Shown here: positions 9,794-23,339 of the stretch, one piece after another
How positions within the stretch are numbered: position 1 is the stretch's first letter
Layout: each line of letters opens with the position of its first letter
Assembly (NCBI GenBank): GCA_902806565.1
Contig: CADCXA010000062.1
Location: 434,001 to 498,000 of the forward strand
DNA: 64,000 nucleotides
Direction: 5' to 3'
From: Hypoxylon rubiginosum
Lineage: Eukaryota; Ascomycota; Sordariomycetes; Xylariales; Hypoxylaceae
The notes under the pieces: model-generated
What the model was told of the DNA's origin: nothing
Seen by the model: only the letters and a program-made list of their open reading frames with translations
Databases searched by the model: none
Translations under genes and position numbers: made by a program

Positions 9794-12700
9794 AATATTT
9801 TTTATTTAAATTAAATTAATTATTTTATAAAAGTGATATTATAATAATATTATTTATAATATTTAATTATAATATATAAAATAAAATTATATTTTATATA
9901 TATTTTATTTATTTATTTTTAAGTAGTAAAAATATAAAAAATAAATAATTATTATTAGTTTTTTAAAAAAAATTAAAAAAGGTTTTATAATAAATAATTT
10001 ATTAATAATTTTATTACTTATAATAATAATTATAAATAAAATATAAATAACTTTTAAAATTTTAATATTATTTTTATTAAATAAATATTAAAACTTTATA
10101 ATTAATTTATAAAATTAATTAATAATTAAAAAAAAGTTTAAATAAAATATAAAAATAAATTTATTATTTAAAATCTTATTAAAATTATTATTACTAATAA
10201 TATTATTTTTAAATATTTTAAGAATTTAATTTAAAGTTATTTAGCGATTTAAATATTAAATTTTATAACTTTTTATAACGTTTTTAATAAGGTTAAATAG
10301 TTTATTAAAAATAAAATAAAAATAAAACATTTAAAAACTATTAAATAATTAAAAGTTAATTAAACTTTAAAAATTAAAATTATAAAATTAATAAAATTAA
10401 AAACTTTTTTATATATAAGTTAAACCGTGTTAATAAATATATTAATAAATAATTTTAAAAATTTAAATAACTTTTAAAATTTTAATAAATATAAATTAAA
10501 CGTAGTTTTAAGTAAAAAAAAAAAGCTTAGTTTATTAATATTTTTAATGGTTATATTAAAAAATTAAGTTATTTTTATTTAATAAAATAAATATTTTAAT
10601 AATAAATTTATAGTTTTAAAATAAAATATTATATAAATTAATGGTTTTATTATAAAACTTAATATTAATTTTATAAAAAACTTAAAATTATAAAATAATA
10701 AATTAATAAATTCCTTATTAAATTAAAATATATAAATTAAAATAAACTTTTAGTTATATAAATTTTTAAAATAAAATAATAAAAAAGTTAAAAAAATATT
10801 TAAAAAACCAATTTATTATATTATTTATTATTATTAGTAAAAATAAATTAATTAATATTAAAATATTTTAGTTTAATTTTTTAAAAGATATTAAGGAAAA
10901 TATTAATAAAGTTTTTATTTATAATAAGTTTTAATTATATATAAATATATATAAATAAAAAAACTAAGTTAAAAAATAAGTAAAATATAATATTAAAAAA
11001 AAGTTAATAATATATAATAACGTTTATAAACTGTTTAAAAAAAAAGCTTTAAATTAATAAAATTAAGAGTTTTTTAAATAAGAAAAAATTAAATATTTTA
11101 TATTTTATATAATTTTATTTAATATAATTATTAAAAAATTTAATATTAAGTTTATTAAAATATAAAAATAAATAATAAAAAACTTTTATATTATAAAAAA
11201 CATTTATATAAATAAGTTTATAAAAAAATATATATATAAAATATTTAAATACGTTAAAAATATAAAAAATATTATAAAACTTTAATTATTAATATAATTA
11301 TATAAAATATAATTTTTAAATTTATAAAAACTTTTAAAAAAATTAAATAATATTATAAAAGTTTTTAAATATTTAAATTTTATTAAAAAAAATAAATAAT
11401 ATTTTAAAAAAAGTTTATTTATATTTTTATTATTATAATAAGTAATTATATAAAAAAGAATAATAAAAATAATAATTTATTTATAAAAGTAAATTAGTTA
11501 TATTTTAATAATATATAATATTAAAATAAAAATAATTATATATAATTATTTTTTTAAAATAACTAATATAATATATATAGCTTTGGTTAATAAAATTAAC
11601 CGTTTTATTTTTAAAACGATTTTAGTTTTTTTAAAAAAAAATAATTTTAAGTTTAAAAAAAAAAGTAATAATTTTAAATTATAATTTAAAGGTCCGTTTA
11701 ATTAACTTTTTAAAAACAATATATAGTTTTTTAAAAAAAATAATAAATGTTAAAATTAATATTAATAATTTAATAAATTATAAAAATAAGTTAATAAAAT
11801 ATAGTTATATATTAATAAAATTATAATATATTAATATAAAAATTTAAATAATAAAAAAAATATATAATTAATTTAAAAAAAATATATTTATTATAATAAT
11901 AATAAAATAAAACTTAATAATAATTAAAAAAAAGATATTTTTATATATGTTAAAAAAAAACATTAAATTTTCCTTTTTTATATATTTTATAAAAATAATA
12001 AAATTTAATAATAGTTTTAATTTTTTTATTAATTTTATAAATAATTTAATATATATAAAATATAATATTAAAAAAACTAATATAATAATTATTATAAAAA
12101 AAAAAACAACGTTTAAATAAATTAAATTTATTTATTTTATAAATATAAATTAATTTATATATATTTATATAATTTATTAGTTATTTTTTAATTTTAAAAA
12201 AATATTATTAATATATAAATATAATAGTTATATATAAAAAAACTTAAAATTATTTAAATATATTATAATAATATATTTTATATTTATATATTTAACTAAT
12301 AATTTTATAAATTTTAACTTATAAAATAAATAAATTATAAAAATAAATTTTATATTAAAAATAAAAAATAAAATTTATTAGAAAATGTTTTATTTAAAAG
12401 TTAATATTAAAGTAAATATTAATAATATAACTAACTTAAAATATTTAAATATAAATAATTTATTTATTTTTATTAATTATAAATAAGTTATTAATTAAAT
12501 AAAAAATCTATGTTTTTTTTAAATAAATTTAATTTTATTAAAAAAAGTTAAGTTTAAATTTTTTATTAATATATAAATTTAATTTAATTTTTATATTAAA
12601 AGTTTAATAAATAATAAATATATTAATAGTTATTTTTCGGTTAAAACTAATATTATTAATAAATTAAATTTAAAAATATTTATAAATATTAATTTTATAT

Positions 12701-15700
12701 AAAATTATAAAATTAAAATTAACTTTAATATTTTTATTTATAATATTAATTTTATATTTAATTTAAAGATAAAAAAAGAAATTATTTTTTAATAAAAGAA
12801 ATTATAAAAAATTAGGTTTATATTACGGTATATACGTGGAGTTATATATGGCGCTAGTGTAACTTATTTTAAGTTATATTTATAAGCTATATTTTACGCC
12901 TTAAAATTTAGTTACAATTAATCCACGATTAAATATAACTATTATTTTTATATATGTTTTAATATTACTGATTTTTTTATTATTATTATTAATTTAATAA
13001 AAATAATAATTATAAACTAAATAACTATTTTTATAATAAGTAAAATATATATTTATATAAAATATATAAATTTTTTTAAACTTATAAATAAAAAAAATAA
13101 GTTTATATAATTATATTATTTTTATATTAATTATAATAAAATTTTAAATATTATAATTAATAAATTTAATTTAAAATATTTTATTATATATAATAAAAAT
13201 ATTTAGTTTTTAACTATTAATAAAAGTAAAAAACTTAGCTAAATTAAAAAATATATTAGTAATAAAAAAATAATATTAATAAATTAATTTAATATATATA
13301 TTTATTAAAAAAATAATATTAACTTTAAAATATAGTTTAATATAATTAAAAAATTAAACGATAAAATTAAAAAAAAGATATTAGTTTTATTTTTAAGTAA
13401 TTATATAATTATTATTTTAATAAAAAAAATAAAATCTAAAAATCGTATTTTTATAAACTTTAAAAAACTATTTAAATTTAAATATTATATTTTATTATAT
13501 AATATTATAAAGCTAATAAATATATTTATAATTAAATTAAAAACTAAAATAAATATAAATAATATTAATTTTAATATTATATTAAAGTTTAAAAATTTTA
13601 TTAATAAATATAATATTTTTAAAAATCAAAATATTATTTTAATATTTAAAAACCAGAAAATAAAAGTGGATTTTATTAATAAATAATAATTTTAATTTAA
13701 ATTAATTTATAGTTATTTTTTAAAAATAAAAAACTAAGAATTTTTTAATTAAACTTATAATAAGTTTTAAAATAAAATTTATATTTATAACTTATTTTAT
13801 ATTTATTATATAATAAAAAATAAAAGGTAAAATTAAAAACAAATTAATAATAAATTTAAAACTTTTAAATTAAATAATAGTTTTAGATATTTATTTTTTA
13901 TTAAATTAAAATAACGTTATAAATAATATAGTTAAAATAAAATTTTTTATTTTTATAAATACGTTTATTTTTTTTTTTTAATTATTTATAAAAATAAATT
14001 ATAAAAACAAAATAATAATAATTAGCTATAAAAATTTAAAAAGTTTTAATATTATTTTAATAAGTTTTTAAAACTTTTTTACTTTTAAATAATATTTTAT
14101 AAACTGATTTTCTTTTTATAAAAAGTTTATTTATATTTATATAAATAATATTATTATTTTTAATAAAACTGTAAAAAAATATTTATAATATGTTATTATA
14201 GTTTTTAATTTTTTAAATAAAAACTAAATTTATATAAATTCTTTAAAATTATTTATAATTTATTTATTAGTTAAACTATTAAAATATAATATAAATAATA
14301 AAAGGGTTTTAAAAATTAATAACTAGATTAATATTTTTAAAAAACTTGAATTTTTATATATTTTAAATTAATTTAAAACTTATTTTAAAATAATAAAATA
14401 ATTATAAAAAGAAATCGTATGGTTTAAAATAAAAACTAAATTTTTATAATAAAAAAAAATAACTTTATTTATAAAAATAAAAAATAAAAAAACATTATTT
14501 ATTAAAATATTTAAATAAATATATTAACTATAAATAACTAAAATAACTTTTAAATTTATTATTAAAAAATTAAAAACTTTTAAATAATTTTAATAATATT
14601 TTTATATATAATATATAATATATTATTATAATATAAATAAACTTTTATTTTTTAAAATTAATATTTATTTTAAAATATAAAAGCTTATAATATTTTAATT
14701 TAAAAATAAATAAGATGAGTTTTTTATATTAAAAAAAAAGATTTTAATTATAAAGGTGTTATTTTTATTATTTATATTTAAAATAATTTTATTTAAAAAA
14801 AGAAAATATAAATTAATAAAAACTAAAATAACTGTTATAATATAAGTTTATAAAAAATTAAAAAAACTTATTTAGTTTTATAAAAAGTTAATTATAATAT
14901 TTATTAATTATATAATAATAAAAAAAATAATAATTTATATGTTAATAAATATTTTAAATTTAAATAAGGTAAATTTTAAACTAATAAATATAATAAACTA
15001 TTTATTTTAATTTAAACTATAAATATTTTATATTTTAAAATTATTAAATATAATATTAAACGTTTTATTTTAGCTTTTTATATTTATTAAACTAATAAAA
15101 ATAGTTTTTATAAATTTTATTAATAAACTTAATAATATTTAAAAAAACTTTAATATATAATATTATATAATAAATAAAAAGCTAAATAAAATTATAATAA
15201 CTATAATAATTAAGGATAAATTTTAAGTTAAAATTATTAAAAAATATATAAAAAATTATAAATATAATATAATTTATAAAATCCTTAAAAAATAAAAGGA
15301 TAAAAATAAACTTATATTTAATTTAATAAAAAATAATAAAATAAATGATGATTTTAAAGATAATAATAAGAAATTTATAACTTTATTTTTATTTATTTTA
15401 TAAAAAAAACTTTTATATTATATAAATTTTAATAAAAATAAAAGATTTTATATATTTTAAAATTATATATAATTAATATTAAAACTTATTTATAATAATA
15501 AATATTATTTTAATAAAAATATAATAATAAATAATTTTTAAAGTATTTATTTTTTTTATAAATATTAATATATTGAAAAGTTTATATAATACTATAAAAT
15601 ATATAAAAAAAATTAATAAAATAAAAATTTAATATTAAATAATTTAATATTAATTAAAGTTTTTTTAATATTATATTATATTATTATTTTAAACTTAATT

Positions 15701-18700
15701 ATAAATATATTAAAAATAAAATTAAAAGATATATTTTAATTTATTTTAAAATAAGAAATTTTTAATTACCTTATAATGGTTTTTTATAAATTTAATAAAA
15801 AAACGTTATTAATATTAAAAAATATTATTTATATAATAAAAAAATAAATAATAATATTATTTAAAATATTAAAATATATAAACTAAAAATTATTATTATA
15901 AATTATTTTTAATAAAAATTATAAATTTATTTTAAATTTATAGAAAATATTTTTTATTTTATTTAAAATTAATTAACTTTTTTTTATAATATATTATTTA
16001 TAAATTAATAAATTATTAAAAAAAAGATTTATATAATAAAAATAATTATATAGTTTTATATAATAAGTAATTTTAATATATTATAAATTAATATATTTAT
16101 AGCTTTTTAATATTATTTTAATAATTTTTTAATTATAATTATAAATAAGTTATTTAATAAATTAATAATTAAATTAAAGTTTTATTTTATATTAAATATT
16201 TTTAATATTAATAAAAATCGTAAAATAATAAATAAAATAAATAATATTATTTAAATAAATAATATATATTAAATAGCTTATTTAATTAATATAATTATAA
16301 TAATCACAAAAAAAATAATATAATAATAAATATATTTTAATAAATTTAAAAAAAAAAAAAATAATTTACTTATAATTATATAAAAAATATTATTTATTTA
16401 ATAAGCTTAAAATTAAATGATTTTTATTAAAAGCAAGTTTTTTTAAAGTTATTAAAAAAATCTTGTTATTTATATATAAACTTAATTTTTTAAATATTTA
16501 AAAAATTTATTTTATAATTTTAATTATATATTTATAAAAATTAAAATAAAACTTAGATTTTTTTAATAAAAAAACATTTAAACTTAAACTAATAATTATA
16601 AATAAAATAAAATTAAAATAAAAGCTTAAATAAATCGTTAAAAAAATTTAAATAATATTAAAAAAATCTTAAAATTTATTATTTAATTAAATAAAAAAAA
16701 TATATTATAAAAAATAATAATTAAAAATCTTATAAAGATTTTCTTTAAATAATAAAAGATTTAATAACTGTTTTTAAAAATAAAAAACTTATAAATTAAC
16801 TAGTAAAATATTATAAAAGAAAATTTATTTATTAAAAATCTTATAAACTTATAAAATAATAAGTTAATATATTTAAAATATAAATAATAAAAATTAAATA
16901 AATTAATATAGTTTTATAATTAAAATTATTAACTTTATAAAATAAATTAATATATTATTTTTTATTAAACCTTAATAATATTATTTATAAAAATATTTAT
17001 TTTTTATTAAAAAATATTTTAATTTTAATATTTTTATTAAAAAAAAAAGATATTTTATTTATTTATAATATATTAATTAAGATAATTAAATTATAAATTA
17101 ATAAAGTATATAATAATATTAAAACTTTTATTTTTATATATTTATTTTATTATAATAATTATTATATAATTATAAATAAAATAATATTATTAATATAATT
17201 ATAATTTATAATTAATAATAAATTATAAAATAAATTAATAAACTTATAAAACTTATTATAAACTTTATATAATTTATAAAAAAGTTATTTAAAAAACTTA
17301 TTAATAATATTATAAAGTTTATTATTAATATTATAATAAGATATAGTGATTAGTGCCTTATAAAAAATTATATAATTATTTTATAGTTAGATTTTTTTTA
17401 TTTTTTTTTTTTAAAAAGCTCGCAAAGCTTTTTATATAATTAAATAACCACGTATTATAAAAATATACACTTTTTTATAAGATATTTTAAATGTATTAAT
17501 TAAAACGTTTTTTAAGTTATTTTTTAAGTTAAGTGTAATTTAAAGTAAATAATAATATAATTATTATTTAAGCTAAGAATTACTAATATAAAAGTAAAGT
17601 TTTATTATAATATTAAAAATTAATAAAAATTTTAATAAAAATTAAAAGTTAAAATTATATAATAAATAAAAAATTTAAAATTATTATTAGTTAATAATAA
17701 GTTTTTAAATAAATTAATATTTAACTTTTTAATATTATTAAAAAATAAGTTAATATTATTAATTAATTAAATTTTAATATTATAATAAATAATATAATAA
17801 ATATTATAAATATTTATATTTTTTATAATAATATAAAACTTAAAAATATTTAGTTTTTAATATATTATAAACTTTATAATAAAATAATTTATTTAAAAAA
17901 AAATAATAAAATTATATAATATTAAATTTATTAATAAATAAATAAACTTAAATATTAATTAAAATTAAAAAAAAATAATATTATTAAAAATATAATAACT
18001 TATAATAAAATTTATATTTTATAAAAAAAAAGAAAAAATAATATTATTAATATAATTTAAAAAGTTAAATAATTAAATATAAAAGTTAAATTATAAACTT
18101 ATAAATAACTTTATAAATAATAATTTAAATAACTAATAAAATAAAAACTTAAATTATAATTTTATAAATAAACTATTTATAAATAATAATGAAGAAAATA
18201 TTATTTTATAAAATTAATTATTTAAATAATAAAAAACATTTAAGTTTTAAGTTTTATAAAAATTTAAAATTATTTATAAAACTATAAAAATTAAAGAATT
18301 TTTAATTAATAAATTATATTAAATATTAAATATAAAAGTTTTTAATTTAAATTTATTTTATAATATATAATTTTATTATAAATATATAATAAAAAAATAT
18401 ATAGAAAAAAAAGTTATAAAAAAAATTAACTATAATTTTAAATTATTTATTAATATTTTTATTTAAATTAATATTTTAAATAACTATAATAAAAAATTAT
18501 TTTATATAATATATATAAAAATTTATATTATATAAAATAACTTTAAAAACATAATTATATTATATTATATTAATAAATTTTAAAAGTATTTATTACTTAA
18601 AAAGATATTTTTTTTAATTATATAATATATAAAAATATTTAATAATTTAAACGTAAATATAAAAAAATAATTAATATATTTATATTATTTTAACTTTATA

Positions 18701-19283
18701 TATATTATAAACTTTAAAAACTTATTTATAATTTAAAAAAAAAAACCTTATAAATTTTATAACTAAAAATAAAAAAAATTTAATTAATTATAATAACTTT
18801 AAAATATAATATTAATAAAATATTAATAATAATTAAAAACGTTAAAAACGTTATAAGTATTAATAAAAAAAAATTCTTAAATAATTAAAAATTATTTATA
18901 TAAAAAAAATATTAATATATAATTTAAATTCTTTTAAAAAAGTTATAATAAATTATAAAAAAAAGTTAATATTTTAACATTTTAATATAATAAGTTTAAT
19001 TTTATAATAAATAAAATTATTATAAAAGTTATAAAATTAAAAAATAATTTAAATAATATTAATTTTAAAGTTTTAATTATATTATAAAACTTTATATATT
19101 ATTTAATAAAATTTATTAATAAAGTAATTAACTTTTATTATAAATAAAATACTTTTATTATTAAATAATAAAAAATTAAAATATTATAGTTTTTTTTTAA
19201 TAAAAAACCAGTTATTAATTAATTATTATTATTATTATTAAAAGTAAATATAATTTTATTAAAAAAAATAAAAGGAAAATATT

Positions 19284-19513
19284 AAAGTTATTTATAAATT
19301 ATAAGTTTATAAATACCTTAATTATTTTATAATTAATTATTTTAAAACTATATTTTAAAATTATAACTTTTATAGTTTAACTTATAAAATTATATTATTT
19401 ATTATAACTTTATAATTATTCTTTTTATTTTAAATTTAATTTTAAAATATATTTAATATAATATTTTTATTTAATATTAATTTTTATTTAATCGTAATAA
19501 ACTATAATATTTT
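19284..19513 (+). repeat. Right LTR (RIP-mutated), preceded by a polypurine tract
   Basis: Direct repeat partner of 9564-9793. The tract aaaaaaaataaaaggaaaat at about 19261-19280 directly precedes it, which sets the element's sense strand as plus. The copy keeps a few more C residues than the left one (for example acctta, atcgta). Confidence 0.75.
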
Positions 19514-19963
19514 TTAAATAATAATATTATTTAAATATTATTTAAATTATATTATAATAATATTAATATATAAATTTATAAATATATAATTAAAATAACC
19601 AAGCTTACTTAATATTATTTAACTAATATTTTATTTTATATTTTTTTTTATTGTTTTATAGTTTGTTTTTTATTTCTCTGGTTTTTATTTATTTTAATCT
19701 TTTTATACCCTTATTTTTTTAACTAATATTAAAGGAATTGTCTTTAAAATGGTCTCTTTCTGCACGACGAAAAAACGTTATTGTCAGTGTTAGGACTTAG
19801 GTCTTGTTATATAAACCTTAGCCCTTACTATCCAGGAGGTATCGTGGCCCCTGGAATAGCGATATCGGGTGTTTGCACCACCAGGGATATCGGAGGCGGA
19901 GCTCCCTGGCCTGATGGGCTTTTTTGTTCGTTGTTCCTGTATATACCAAGACGCTCGTAGCTG

Positions 19964-21067
19964 TTAGGTTTGTAGCTCCTCGTGGAACAACGTCTTAGTT
20001 ACCCATATCGCTTGGACGGTCTCGTGACAGTCAGAGCGCTCTCCCCACAGGTCAAGTCTCGTATTATGTAAAGGTTCATATTCGTTTGACTTCGAATCAT
20101 CGTCTGATCCATTGCATGAAGACCCATTATACTCTTCGTCGCTGTTTTGAATACGTCTCTTCGTCGCACCGCTGTCAAGGAGGAAATTGTCCAGGAACTT
20201 GGCATCTCTCGCGGTCTTTAAGAAATCTCCGTATTTGAAAACCCGCGCTCTTCGAGTCACGGAAAACCACAGGTGACTTATGATCCTGAGATTCTGTTCA
20301 ACGTCAGGGTTATTCTTCTGACTCTTCCGGTACTGCTGATAATTTAGCGCGAAGAGGCCGGTATCATCATGTCTGACCGCGTCTTCCCGACGAAGTATGA
20401 CATACGGAGGTCCGTTTTGGTTAGGATCTAGTTACTGTCCTCCACAACCAGTGTCATGTCGCCAAACTTGTACTTCACCACACGCTTGAAAGTGTTGAGG
20501 ATGTGTTGCCCACCCGAACCGTCGCTCACATTCCAACACCATTGCAAGCCGTGCTCCCTGAGGTGCGTTGATGCTGCTTTTAGGTGCTCCTCATCAACTG
20601 CATGGCTGTTAAGCGTTTTCTTGAAGATGGTTCCATTCACTGTGTGGATTGCCAAACAGATGCCTTTCTTTTTAGAATTTGCTTTGGCAGCCTCATTCTT
20701 GGAAGTCTTGTTCTTCTTGGAAGCCTTGCTGTTGGAAATCTCGTTCTCGGAAGTCTTGTTCTCGGAAGTCTTGCTCTCGGAAGCAAGACCATATACAGTA
20801 GAAAAAAGGCAAGGATTTACTTGCTGTACTGAACTTGCACTGAGAACCGTCAACTTCCGTGTTCGGCGGCTCCGGCTCATCTTCGCCCTTGAGGTCAGGG
20901 TGATTCTCTAGTTGGTCAAGTTTATCGACCTCGTAGCTGGTGAAGGTGAAAAGTGTCTGAAACTCCGATCTAGCAATTTGATCGAGGCCCAAAGGGAACT
21001 TATCGTCGTTGGTAGGGACTAGTGAGATGTGCGTGGGAAGTACGTTCGATTGTACCCGCCCGGCCAT
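19964..21067 (-). pseudogene. Family paralogue B, deleted and frameshifted
   Basis: Starts MAGRVQSNVLPTHIS at 21067 and shares ENHPDL with A and D. The central LPFEDLCRA block and the first intron are missing: the frame around 20800 must shift to reach CLFSTVYGL, where C has ALFSTLHDK. Next comes an expanded SKTSEN-like repeat (about 20690-20790), then KGICLAIHTVNG, NTFKRVVKYKFGDMTLVVED. A TAG follows at 20428-20430. A second shift leads to NGPPYVIL, SHLWFSVTRRAR and a shortened tail ending at 19964 (FHEELQT), so the LHRLLKHI block is lost. This is the most decayed copy and the one closest to the AT island. Confidence 0.7.
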
Positions 21068-22124
21068 ATCGCGATGAGAAGATTTTCACTGCTTAAAACT
21101 AGTTAGCAAATTCTTTTTATTCTGCTCTTGATTGGTTGTTGAATTAGGTAGGAATGGATTGTTGAGAGAGAAGTGACATTAAGTTGGCATGGAAATCTGT
21201 CGTTTAATAAATTTATTACCTTGAGAAATGAACCGATTTTAATGCAGAAAAGTGTCGAACTTCCTGCTGAAAGATGTTGTAGAAAGGAAGAAATCGAGAA
21301 TAGCTCTGGTAGAAGAAGTTCTCAATCATAGATAACTTCTGATGATTGGTGAATATTTGCAGGTAGCTCTGTAGGAGGTACTTGCATTAGGTACTAGGAA
21401 ATAGGGAGGGAAGGTATGTACCTAAGCTACATACCAACTTAGGTTAATAACCTTAAAAGAAGGATCTGTATTGAGGAATGCTATGAAGGTGTAAAGGTTA
21501 GGAATTGCCCCTCCTAGAGCCCAGGTTTTCGGGTACCTCCACAGTACGTATCGCACCTTACATCTCCGTACCTTCCATCTCTTAAAAATGTAAGCCAATC
21601 AAGGGACGGACCGTGCCGGGATGAGTGGGGAGAATTAGCGACGGAAAGCTTAATTTATTGACTCCTGTTCCAAAGTACCTTGCATAGCCAATTAAGGACC
21701 TCAAAAGTTATTTCAAAAGAGGGAGGTACGTATCCTAGACTATGATCGCAGAGAGGAGGCATTCTAAAATTTTATAGCCTGCAAGCATCGAGATATTTCA
21801 ACTTCTTTTTCTGTACCTTTCTAAAGTGTCTTGTGTGATATCCATGGTCTACTACAATGTTTTGAGAAAATAGTAACGGCTACGGAATCCGTTTCCTTGT
21901 CTTTGCGCAAGAAGCATGTGGTGATATTACGACTTCGAGTGTCATCTAGTATCAACACAGCTACGGAACGTGAAGGAACCTTTTGGCTCGTATTGTGATC
22001 AAATAATTTTCTTTGGAGTTTTTGTAATTCGGTGCAAACCTCCTATTAAGGGTATGCATTTACGATGAAAACGAAGGGAATCAGAAATGCCTTGATAAAT
22101 GTTTTTAAAAAAGACTTATAAGAT
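21068..22124. other. Upstream region of B with shared promoter block and an inverted repeat
   Basis: Contains the aaagcttaatttatt-type block (about 21598-21665) shared with A and C, and one arm (21501-21580) of an inverted repeat whose partner lies upstream of C. No coding frame is supported. Confidence 0.5.
21501..21580 (+). repeat. Inverted repeat arm 1 (80 bp)
   Basis: Begins ggaattgcccctcc and ends ctccgtaccttccatct. Its reverse complement is found, with a handful of substitutions and small gaps, at 25562-25640. No terminal inverted repeats or target-site duplications could be fixed by eye. Confidence 0.7.
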
Positions 22125-22306
22125 ACCAGGGGCCGGGTTCGAACCGACGTCTCTCTCCAGTATTCTTTCATCCACTTTAGTGCAATTGGGTTCTGGTCTA
22201 ATCCCTACCTTTGGTTACGATCTTGAGCATAGCCACTTGCACCAAGTGTCCAGAAACACCTAAGCGGCATCACCAATAAGCAACCGCTCAATTAGCCCAC
22301 CCTGGT
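22125..22306 (-). repeat. tRNA-like Pol III element, copy 2 (182 nt)
   Basis: Same architecture as 6020-6200. The acceptor-like stem is ACCAGGG/CCCTGGT, a perfect 7 bp; the outermost pair is A:T here and G:C in copy 1, a paired change. The T-arm is identical. A perfect CACTTG-gtg-CAAGTG hairpin is present that is degraded in copy 1. Upstream flank (about 55 nt, with a TATA-like tatatccc) and a downstream T6 tract are also conserved. The interior differs by scattered substitutions and small indels. Confidence 0.6.
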
Positions 22307-23339
22307 ATTGTTAGAAACCTACTGTACTATTGGGATATATACCCCTTACTTTGGCAATTCACATTTACCGGGAAATTCCCGGCCTGTAACTTACCACCTC
22401 AGATTTGCATTAGCCAGTGCCGGGCAACAAGTCCTCACGTCCCTTGCCTCTGTCACCATTTTCCTATTACTGCACCAACCTACTCACAATAGCTTCGCGT
22501 CTGTGGAGGCTATTGCAAAGGCATTTAGCAGACGTCCTCTGGTAGGGCCGAGTTCATTCCGTGACATTTATTTTCTAATTGCGAAATCACTATTAGGTTC
22601 CTCTCCCTAAATATATCGTCCGACTGCATCGCCTTGATCTCATGCGCGGATCGCTTATTAGGGACCTAGATAGAAGCATGCTAAGATCCTCTTGAGTTCC
22701 TAGCAGTTGCGTCAAGAAATCCTCCCAGGACGAAAACAACGTTTCGGTACTGTGACAAGGGTCTGATATAAGAGGCTTGGAATATCTTCAATTTCAATAA
22801 TAATCGTTATGGGTCCTAACGTCCTTGATTCTCTCTATGTTAGATGGGAATCTAAGGCCTTATTTATCTCTAAGGCTTGCTGCTTGATTTCTGCCTTATT
22901 GCCGCCTTAATCTCCCACCTGATGTGTTGTTGGTTCTACAGTTTCAATCCGAGTTATCTCCCACCATTCGTATTTAACACACACATATATCTATGGAATA
23001 CGCGTTGCCAAGATTGGTGATCATGAAATTCCTTATTCAGGTGAGCCACTCGGATCGAGCCGTGTGACAGGTACCGTCAGGCCCGCACTGTGACACTGAT
23101 CTTACGCAATTGTTAATCGTTCGCATACGGGTACTTGGTAATCTCCTAAATGCTTTTTGCATTGGAAAACTAGACTGGAGTGAGAGTACAGCATGAGGAA
23201 CTTTGACGCAGCAACAGCGGCAACATTAACACCGCCGGTGTCTGCGGGGTCTCATTCCTAGGGTATACTAGACTTGCGACCCGGTAGTATCTGCTGGCTA
23301 GTCGAGTATCCTCTCATCGTTGCCATTAGCATAGCCCCC
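22307..23339. other. Intergenic between the tRNA-like element and paralogue C
   Basis: The first 55 nt are the element's conserved 5' flank. The remaining sequence has no supported gene; the plus frame 22308-22610 only overlaps that flank and has no family signature. Confidence 0.45.

Larger units (their letters stand above)
9336..19740. mobile_element. RIP-degraded AT-rich island, relic LTR retrotransposon
   Basis: About 10.4 kb with almost no G or C. The remaining C is mainly in CT or CG context and CpA/TpG are nearly absent, the signature of repeat-induced point mutation. No coding frame survives on either strand. Two direct repeats of at least 225 bp lie near its ends (about 9564-9793 and 19284-19513) and a purine tract (aaaaaaaataaaaggaaaat) sits immediately before the second, where an LTR element's polypurine tract belongs. 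About 230 bp outside each repeat is also AT-rich, either RIP spreading or an older host element. Internal length, about 9.5 kb, is long for one fungal LTR element, so nesting is possible. It may act as local heterochromatin between paralogues A and B. Confidence 0.85.

Noticed and set aside
9336..19740. Search for a mitochondrial insertion or a centromere in the AT block
   Set aside because: LTR pair, polypurine tract and CpA depletion fit RIP of a retroelement; no mitochondrial genes or tRNA arms are visible.
9336..19740. CRISPR array
   Set aside because: No regularly spaced repeats, and the sequence is eukaryotic.
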